The position numbers and the translations under genes were made by a program. Shown one piece after another: positions 1 through 7,800 of a DNA stretch of 9,029 bases. Source of the stretch: Bacteroidia bacterium (lineage in GTDB: Bacteria > Bacteroidota > Bacteroidia > Flavobacteriales > NORP286); assembly GCA_016763665.1 (NCBI GenBank), contig JAESTI010000077.1:1-9029 (forward strand). The letters are read 5' to 3'. Numbering within the stretch: the first letter of the stretch is position 1; the number at the start of each line of letters is the position of its first letter. Below the pieces are notes generated by a model, which had not been told where the DNA came from, searched no databases, and saw only the letters and a list, made by a program, of their open reading frames with translations.

Positions 1-1202
<1,202 letters not shown>

Positions 1203-1239
1203 TTAGATTATGATTTAACTAGTGTTTCAAATTAGGCTG

Positions 1240-1270
1240 CAAAGGTATGGAATTATTAAGGAAATTCAAA
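1240..1270 (-). promoter_or_regulatory. Candidate Bacteroidota-type promoter of atpD
   Basis: On the minus strand, TTTG (1270-1267) is followed after 19 nt by TACCTTTG (1247-1240). This is an exact match to the phylum's -33 TTTG / -7 TAnnTTTG consensus with ideal spacing. Transcription would begin around 1233-1235, leaving a leader of about 45 nt before the atpD ATG. It implies that atpD has its own promoter and does not depend only on read-through from engB. Confidence 0.65.
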
Positions 1271-1360
1271 TAGTGAATTTATATTTTTCAACTACCTAAT
1301 TAAGCCTTATAAAATTTGAATAAATACTACGTAGAAAGAATTTATTGAACCCCCGAGAAA

Positions 1361-1963
1361 TCATATCTCTTTAAACTTCTCATTAAGATCATTAACAAAA
1401 TTCAAAATTTCGTCTTTTCCCTTTTTGCTTTTTGCTGATGTTTCAAAAACCTGAGGTAATTCTTCCCATTCAAACAAAAACTGCTGTTCGAACTTATGGA
1501 AATTCTTTTGCCAAATATTCGGCTTTACTTTATCTAGCTTAGTGAATGCCAGCACAAAAGGTATCTGGTTAACTCCTAACCATTCCAAATATTCCAAATC
1601 AATTTTCTGAGGTTCTAGTCGGGCATCGATCAGCATAAATACACATTGCAGGTTAGTTCTATTAAGTAAATATCGCTTAATAAAACCGTCCCATTCCTTT
1701 CTGTCAGTTTTACTGGTTTTGGCATATCCAAATCCGGGCAAATCTACCAAGTACCACTTTTGGTCTATTTTAAAATGATAAATTAACTGAGTCTTTCCCG
1801 GTTTTACAGATACTTTCGCCAACTTGTTAATGTTGGTTAACATATTGATCAATGAAGATTTGCCCACATTGGAACGGCCCCAAAATGCATATTCCGCGAG
1901 ATTTGGTGGAGGACACTGATCTAGTTTGTTGGAACTGGTAATAAATTCAGCGGTCTTAATCAT
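1361..1963 (-). CDS. engB: Ribosome-biogenesis GTPase EngB/YsxC (YihA)
   Basis: EngB is a small TRAFAC-class GTPase needed for late assembly of the 50S ribosomal subunit; it acts in the cytoplasm. All five G motifs are present, numbered from the chosen ATG: G1 GRSNVGKSS at 29-37, G2 Thr in KPGKT near 58, G3 DLPG at 74-77, G4 TKLD at 141-144 and G5 TSAK at 175-178. The product is 200 residues, normal for the family. I chose ATG 1963 (MIKTAEFI). A GTG two codons upstream (1969) is in frame, but the ATG matches the family N terminus (Lys-x-Ala-Glu-Phe) and has a weak AGG 5 nt before it (1971-1969). The ATG overlaps the tatC stop as ATGATTAA (8 nt), so translation is probably coupled to tatC. No convincing terminator follows; a 170-bp gap leads to atpD. 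Confidence 0.96.
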   Translation of the reverse strand: MIKTAEFITSSNKLDQCPPPNLAEYAFWGRSNVGKSSLINMLTNINKLAKVSVKPGKTQLIYHFKIDQKWYLVDLPGFGYAKTSKTDRKEWDGFIKRYLLNRTNLQCVFMLIDARLEPQKIDLEYLEWLGVNQIPFVLAFTKLDKVKPNIWQKNFHKFEQQFLFEWEELPQVFETSAKSKKGKDEILNFVNDLNEKFKEI

Positions 1964-2780
1964 CGTCACCTATTTTGGATTTCTTAACTACAGCAGCAGA
2001 TATATGTATGCTTATCTCATATAGAAGTAATAAAGGAAAGCTGATCAATAACTGACTTACGACATCAGGAGGAGTAATAATTGCGGCTAGCGCCAATATG
2101 GTAACTATGGAATGCTTGCGATAAGTGCGCATTAATTTTGGAGTAATTAATCCAATTTTTGATAGAAAATAAACACCTAACGGAAGTTCAAAAATCAATC
2201 CGCAAGTTAAAGTTAACATGGTAATGGTAGAAATATAGGACCCCAATGTAATTTGATTAGACACTTCTTCGCTTACCTGATATGAGCCTAAAAAATTAAT
2301 ACTCAAAGGAGTTATTAAATAATAGCCAAAAAGCACTCCGGATATAAAAAGAAAAGATGTCCAAAACACTACGGCTTTAGTATACTTCTTTTCTGATTTA
2401 TGCAAACCTGGCTTTACGAATCTCCATATTTCCCAAATAATGTAAGGGGAAGCAACCACTATACCCAACACCACTGACACTAATATATGCTTTGTAAATT
2501 GGCCTGTCATCTGAATATTAGAAACCACAAATGGTATTTCTTCTATACATAAGGCCTCTCCCAATTGTAGTTTTTGCGATAGTAAACAAAACATCTTATA
2601 GGTAATGAACTCTACATTCTTTGGAGCTAAAATTATCACATCGAAAACAAACCTTTTGTTTAAAAACGCAACAATAGCCACCACCAAAATAGCAGATACG
2701 GATCTTACCAAATGCCATCTTAATACCTCAAGATGATCCACAAAGGACATTTCAGATTTTGAATCCAACTCAGCTGTCAT
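1956..2780 (-). CDS. tatC: Twin-arginine translocase subunit TatC
   Basis: TatC is the inner-membrane receptor of the Tat pathway, which recognises twin-arginine signal peptides and exports folded proteins with TatA/TatB. The 274-residue product opens with the family signature FVDHLEVLRWHLVRS (13-27). The second helix region contains SPYIIWEIWRFVKPGL, followed by Lys/Glu-rich HKSEKK (111-132). FELP is at 197-200 and TPPDVVSQ at 236-243. About six hydrophobic segments can be seen, near 27-45, 97-118, 136-157, 184-206, 222-237 and 244-264, as expected for TatC. The long first periplasmic loop has two cysteines, C65 and C78. The length is close to the family's usual 240-280. There is no tatA or tatB beside it. 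The gene is first in a tatC-engB pair with an 8-nt overlap and is divergent from the solute-binding lipoprotein gene. Start ATG 2780 was chosen because it leaves a short polar tail before the conserved motif. Confidence 0.97.
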   Translation of the reverse strand: MTAELDSKSEMSFVDHLEVLRWHLVRSVSAILVVAIVAFLNKRFVFDVIILAPKNVEFITYKMFCLLSQKLQLGEALCIEEIPFVVSNIQMTGQFTKHILVSVVLGIVVASPYIIWEIWRFVKPGLHKSEKKYTKAVVFWTSFLFISGVLFGYYLITPLSINFLGSYQVSEEVSNQITLGSYISTITMLTLTCGLIFELPLGVYFLSKIGLITPKLMRTYRKHSIVTILALAAIITPPDVVSQLLISFPLLLLYEISIHISAAVVKKSKIGDDD

Positions 2781-2898
2781 AGTTTAAAAATAAGGCAAAG
2801 AAAGTTAATTTTTTAGTACTATTCCTATAACGTAACCTTGTTATTTTTGGCCGTTCTCGTTATTTTGTAATTTTCTCTTGCAAATCGTCCAAATAAAC

Positions 2899-2926
2899 CA
2901 AAATTATTCGTCTATTTGCTTGCAAA
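2899..2926 (-). promoter_or_regulatory. Weak candidate promoter of tatC-engB
   Basis: On the minus strand, TAATTTTG (2906-2899) fits the Bacteroidota -7 pattern TAnnTTTG exactly, with TTTG at 2926-2923 upstream. The spacer is only 16 nt, shorter than the usual 19 or so, so this is a tentative call. The leader to the tatC ATG would be roughly 110 nt. Confidence 0.3.
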
Positions 2927-2928
2927 TA
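2913..2928. promoter_or_regulatory. Perfect 16-bp inverted repeat, candidate operator between divergent genes
   Basis: The sequence is TATTTGC-TT-GCAAATA: 7-bp arms with a 2-nt centre and no mismatches. It lies between tatC and the solute-binding protein gene and covers the candidate -33 elements of promoters in both directions. A further copy of one arm with its flank (CTTGCAAAT) is at 2877-2885, 42 bp to the left of the same word at 2919-2927, about four helical turns. The regulator that would bind is unknown; function is inferred from position and symmetry only. Confidence 0.4.
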
Positions 2929-2950
2929 TCTAAAAGTTATAGTAACCTTG
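2920..2950 (+). promoter_or_regulatory. Candidate Bacteroidota-type promoter of the solute-binding lipoprotein gene
   Basis: TTG (2920-2922) is followed after 20 nt by TAACCTTG (2943-2950), which differs from TAnnTTTG at one base. Transcription would start near 2955-2957, giving a leader of about 57 nt with no Shine-Dalgarno sequence before the ATG at 3014. The -33 element lies inside the palindrome at 2913-2928. The word GTAACCTTG also occurs at 2832-2840, exactly 110 bp upstream, but that copy lacks a TTG at the right distance. Confidence 0.45.
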
Positions 2951-3013
2951 CACCTATCGGAATAAACCATAATCTATATAAACTTCGATAGATTTAACAA
3001 AAAATTTACAGTT

Positions 3014-4735
3014 ATGAAAAACACTCTTCTTGCATTATTTGCCAGTTGTTTAATTTTAGTTTCTTGTGGTGATGGTTCTCAAACCGGATCTTCATCTTCT
3101 AATGATGGACCTAGAGAAGCAAAAGGAGACAAGGTTTATGGTGGCATATTGAGAGTCGCTGAAAATGAAGACATTCAAAGTTTATATCCTCACAAAATAC
3201 TGGATGCCATAACTTGGAGATTAGCTACCCAGATTTACGAAGGGTTGGTTAAATTCAAGCAATCTGCACCGACAGAAGTTATGCCCGCATGTGCAGAAAG
3301 TTGGGATTTGGACGAATCAGGTACAGTCTACTCATTTAAGTTACGAAAAGGAGTTTATTTTCATGATGACCCATGTTTCGCAGACGGAAAAGGAAGGGAA
3401 GTAACTGCTAATGATTTTAAATATTGCTTCGAACTTCTTTGCACACAATGGCCCGATAATCATGCTTTCGGTTTAACATTTAAAGATAGAGTTAAAGGAG
3501 CCAATGCCTATTATGCAGGAGAATCTGAAGGAGGAATTGAAGGAATAAAAGTAATTGATGATCACACTTTACAGATCACACTTGAAAATCCTTATTCTCC
3601 GTTTCCATATATTCTCGCATCACCTTTAACTGCTGTGTTTCCACATGAAGCTTATGAAAAATATAAAATGGATATAAAAGTTGGTTCTGGTCCTTTTTCG
3701 CATGCAGGATCAGTTGAAAATCAATCAACTACATTGGTAAGAAACCCAAAATACTACGGTAAGGATGCTGATGGAAATCAGCTTCCATATCTTGATTCAG
3801 TTGAAGTAAAGATCATCCATATCAAAAGCAAGGAACTTACTGAATTCAAAAAAGGAGAGTTAGATATGATCTACGGCTTACCCACAGAATCAATAATTGA
3901 AGTACTTGAGCAAGGAACTGGGGTTGGCACCAAATACACGGTTCAAAGAGATCCTGAAATGTCTATTCAATATTATGAATTCTTGAACCAAGGAAGTGTA
4001 TTTGAAAGCAAAAAGGTTAGACAAGCATTTTCTTACGCAATTGACAGAACAAGAATTGTAGAATATATATTGAAAGGTGAGAGCGAAGGACCTGGAATTT
4101 ATGGCGTTACTCCTCCTACATTTAAAGGTTATGATATAACCCAAATTGAAGGTTACGAGATCGATCTTGATAAAGCCCGCCAACTTTTGGCTGATGCCGG
4201 GTATCCAGACGGGAAAGGATTCCCTAAAGTTGTACTGGAGTACAATAGAGGATCTAGAAATCAAAAAGTTGCATTAGAAATCCAAAAACAACTTCAAAAC
4301 AACCTTAATATCAACTTAGAAATTAGCATTGTTTCATTAGCTCAGAAAATAGAAAGATCTCAAAATGGCAAGCTTGAGTTCTTTAGATCAGGGTGGATAG
4401 CTGATTTTCCAAGTCCTGAGAACTTCTTAATGTTATTGTATGGTAAAAACGTACCAGAAAGTTTGGATGAACCTTCTTATCCTAATACTTGTCGTTATGT
4501 AAACCCAGAATTTGATGCGTTGTTTGAAAAAGCGCTTTCTGCAGCAACTGAAGAGGAAAGTAATCAATTTTTTATGGCAGCTGAAAAACTGGCAATGGCT
4601 GATGCACCAATGATCATTTTATGGTATGAGGAAAGTTATAGATTGCTACAACCATATGTTCAAGGTGCAGAAAATAACCCGATGCAGTATAGGGATTATT
4701 CGGTTACCTACTTTAAAAAACCGGCTGCTAACTAA
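3014..4735 (+). CDS. ABC-transporter family 5 solute-binding lipoprotein (OppA/DppA-like, probably oligopeptide)
   Basis: The product is a 573-residue extracytoplasmic binding protein of the SBP_bac_5 family, which captures oligopeptides, nickel or related solutes for an ABC importer. Residues 1-17 are a lipoprotein signal peptide ending in the lipobox LVSC; Cys18 would be lipidated. A Ser/Gly/Asn-rich linker (19-38) follows. The fold then begins with GGILRVAENEDIQSLYPH and RLATQIYEGLVKF (near 43-82). Other family marks are SWDLDESGTVYSFKLRKGVYFHD (96-118, with DFKYCFE soon after), VRQAFSYAIDRTRIVEYIL (335-353) and WIADFPSPENFLMLLYG (461-477). The length suits the family. After the lipid Cys comes GDGSQTG, which is not the acidic run of Bacteroidota surface-export signals, so a periplasm-facing location is more likely (inference). 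No permease or ATPase gene is adjacent. The substrate cannot be read from the sequence; peptide is the best guess. The gene ends at a strong hairpin. Confidence 0.9.
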   Translation: MKNTLLALFASCLILVSCGDGSQTGSSSSNDGPREAKGDKVYGGILRVAENEDIQSLYPHKILDAITWRLATQIYEGLVKFKQSAPTEVMPACAESWDLDESGTVYSFKLRKGVYFHDDPCFADGKGREVTANDFKYCFELLCTQWPDNHAFGLTFKDRVKGANAYYAGESEGGIEGIKVIDDHTLQITLENPYSPFPYILASPLTAVFPHEAYEKYKMDIKVGSGPFSHAGSVENQSTTLVRNPKYYGKDADGNQLPYLDSVEVKIIHIKSKELTEFKKGELDMIYGLPTESIIEVLEQGTGVGTKYTVQRDPEMSIQYYEFLNQGSVFESKKVRQAFSYAIDRTRIVEYILKGESEGPGIYGVTPPTFKGYDITQIEGYEIDLDKARQLLADAGYPDGKGFPKVVLEYNRGSRNQKVALEIQKQLQNNLNINLEISIVSLAQKIERSQNGKLEFFRSGWIADFPSPENFLMLLYGKNVPESLDEPSYPNTCRYVNPEFDALFEKALSAATEEESNQFFMAAEKLAMADAPMIILWYEESYRLLQPYVQGAENNPMQYRDYSVTYFKKPAAN

Positions 4736-4751
4736 GTTCCTTTAAAACTTA

Positions 4752-4787
4752 AATAAAAAAAGCTCCTGAATAGGAGCTTTTTTTATT
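4752..4787. terminator. Bidirectional rho-independent terminator between convergent genes
   Basis: A perfect inverted repeat has 16-bp arms (AATAAAAAAAGCTCCT and its complement) around the loop GAAT. The G/C-containing core GCTCCT/AGGAGC is flanked by seven A on the left and seven T on the right, so each strand gives a hairpin followed by a U tract. It lies 17 nt after the stop of the binding-protein gene and 15 nt after the stop of the convergent sensor kinase gene, so one element can serve both. Confidence 0.93.
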
Positions 4788-4802
4788 AGCAAAACATGGA
4801 CC

Positions 4803-7800
4803 TTAACAATCTATACTATATTCCTTTTTTACATGTCCTTTAAGTTTCTTTACCTCTTGTTGTAATACCTTAAATCCATCCTTAGCTGCCAACTCATTAC
4901 TTTCTTTAACCTTTATTTCTATAGACTTTGCTATTTCTGCAATACTTCTTGCTCCAATAAATGCAGAGGACCCTTTTAGGGTATGTATACCAAATTGAAC
5001 TTGTTCAAGATCTTTTTTCTTAAATCCATCATTGATCGATTTTTCCAACTCAATAAAATCATTAAAGTAAGATAGAATGACCTTTTCAAAAGCACTTCCG
5101 TCTCCTTTTCCGAGTTTATTAATGTTATCTACAATTTCCCTATTTAGTAATTCAATTGAGCTAATTTTAAGGTCATGTCCATTATCACTGGAAACTAATT
5201 CATGAGAATCAGCACTGTCCTTGTTTATCACCCATTTCTCTATTACTCTCCTAAGTTCTTTGCTATCAATAGGTTTTGGTAAATAATCATTCATCCCCTG
5301 CTCTATAAATCTTTCTAAATCCCCAGCCATAGCATGTGCTGTTAATGCAACAATAGGAGGAATGTCCTTATCAAGTTTCTTGATCTCTTGTGTTGCGGTA
5401 ATGCCATCCATCACTGGCATGTGTATATCCATAATTATCAAATCATAATCATGGTTTTTAACTTTACTAATCGCTTCTTTACCATTATTGGCAAATTGAA
5501 CAGAGCATCCTAACTTTTCTAGCATTAATGCAATCAACTCTTGATTTATGACATTATCTTCAACAACTAATATCTGTACATCTCCAAGATTTATGTTTTC
5601 ACCTAATAGTTGGGCATCTTCACTTTTTACTTCAACAGGTTCCTCTCCTAATAACGCTTTTAATAAAGTTACCGGATTTAAAGGATCGATCGCAATAAAG
5701 ATAGCGTTATCAATTTCTTTTGCTTTACCTCTATTTTTTGATTTACTCAATATAATGATCAACTGGTCATCCAACTTATCAATTGCACTCTTAATATCAG
5801 ATTTTAGCGCTTCATCATAAAAAACAATTGTATTGATCTTCTTATCTGATTTCATCAATGAAAGAGATGTTTCAATCGAATCAGCCTTTACCGCATTCCA
5901 GTTCCATCGGTCAAAAACTGCACTTATATCATCTACCTTATTGTCATTTAAGTTAACAAACAGAACAAGGCTACTGTCAACTTTTGCCTGCCCTGATGCA
6001 ATTTCAGGTTCAAAAGTAAACCAGAAGTTACTCCCTTTATCTTCTTCGCTTTCTATCCCAATTTCACCTCCCATTAGTTCAATGATCTTAGCAGAAATCG
6101 ATAATCCTAAGCCAGTTCCGGGAACCTTAGTTGTTTGTTCTGTTTCAATTTGGGAGAACTCTTTAAATAATTTATCCTGATCTTTTTCAGAGATACCCAC
6201 CCCGGTATCAATGACTTCAACCTTCAATGTTTTGGAGTTTTCTAGCGTAGACAACTTAATATCAATGGTACCATTTTGAGTAAATTTTATGGCATTACTT
6301 ATCAAATTATTAAACACCTGCATCAACCTGACTTCATCTGCAATAATAGTCATGGGAACATTCTCATCAATTTTAAATTTGAGAGCATTTCCATTTCTTT
6401 TTGCCTGAGCATCAAAAAATAATATCAAATTCTCTAGGGTAAGTAATAAGTTCACCGACTCTTTATTAAGCTGCATTTTACCTACTTCCAGTTTTGAAAG
6501 GTCAAGAATATCATTTAACAAGGTTAACAGCAACTCTGAAGATTTCTTGATTGTTTGGGTATAATACAACTGCCTGTCTGTCAGTTTTGAGTCCATTAAC
6601 ATATTGATCATCCCTATCACAGCATTCATCGGTGTTCTGATCTCATGACTCATTTTCGCTAAGAAATCACTCTTAACTTCAACTGCTTTTTGTGCCATCT
6701 CATTCTCACGAGTTCGTTGAAGTAGGATTGATTCAAATTTTATTTTTCTGATCTTGGCTTTAATTCTAACGTTATAAACTGTATTTATAACCAAACCAAT
6801 GATACTAACAGCTATCAGATAAAACCACCAGGTTTGCCAGAAAGGAGGTGTAATCTCAAAACTGTAACTCGTAGCTTGCTTATTCCAGATGCCCTCATCA
6901 TTACAAGCTCTTACTTTGAAGGTGAATTTCCCTGCAGGAAGTTTTGAATAGGTTACGAAGTTTTCCTTCACTGGTGGCGACCATTCCTCATCAAAACCCT
7001 CTAACTTAAATAAATACTTTACCTTTTCAGGAACTCTTAAACTTACACCAATAAACTCGAATGTTAAATGATATTGTGTATAAGGAAGTTCTAGCCCAAT
7101 AGGAAGCTTGTACCAAGTAGAAACACTATCAGCGTATTGGCTCCAATCTACATTTTCAAAGAATAACTTAATGTTGGTAATATGAGTCTTTGGCTCCAAT
7201 AAGTTAATATCATCCTTTTGAGAATCATACTTTACTGCTCCATTCACAGTTCCAAACCAGATGTTTCCTTTTGCATCTTTACAAATTGCATTTTGATTGC
7301 ACTCAATGCCGCTAAACCCTTCCAATTTTCCATACTTCTTGATCTTACCAATTTGAACTTCATTAAAACCAAAATCATAGTAAACCTCAATTTTACTTAT
7401 TCCTTTAATGGTTCCTACCCACAAGTTACCTTTATCATCAAACACCATAGAAGTAACTGCATCATCACTTAATCCACTTTCAGAATTGATGTATATCCAA
7501 TCAAATTTTTTCTGTTTGCGATTTTCTATTTTGGCTTGTGAATCAATAACATCCCTGCCAAAATTATTTCTTAATATACTTATTCCACCACCGTAAGTTC
7601 CAAACCATACGTTACCCAATGCATCTTCAGCAACAGAATACACTCTATCATCACTCAATCCTCTTTTTTTATCTATGTATTCAAAAGCATATCCATCATA
7701 TTTGATAGCACCTATTCCAGAAGTTCCAAACCAGATATCTCCTGATTTATCCTGATGTATACATTTTATTTCACTTTCATTCATTTTACCTTCATTGTAA

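Noticed and set aside
1967..1969. GTG as the engB start
   Set aside because: The ATG at 1963-1961 gives the family-typical N terminus and the better-placed AGG; the GTG cannot be fully excluded.
3890..4264. 124-codon open frame on the minus strand
   Set aside because: It is antisense inside the solute-binding protein gene, has no family motif and no promoter or start context; a shadow of the real frame.
5548..6180. Two plus-strand open frames (5548-5820 and 5833-6180)
   Set aside because: Both are antisense to the receiver-like and ATPase parts of the sensor kinase. Their Ser/Ile/Leu-rich translations are typical of complement-strand artefacts.
7218..7596. Two overlapping plus-strand open frames (7218-7472 and 7408-7596)
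   Set aside because: They overlap each other and lie antisense to propeller-encoding sequence; neither resembles a known protein.
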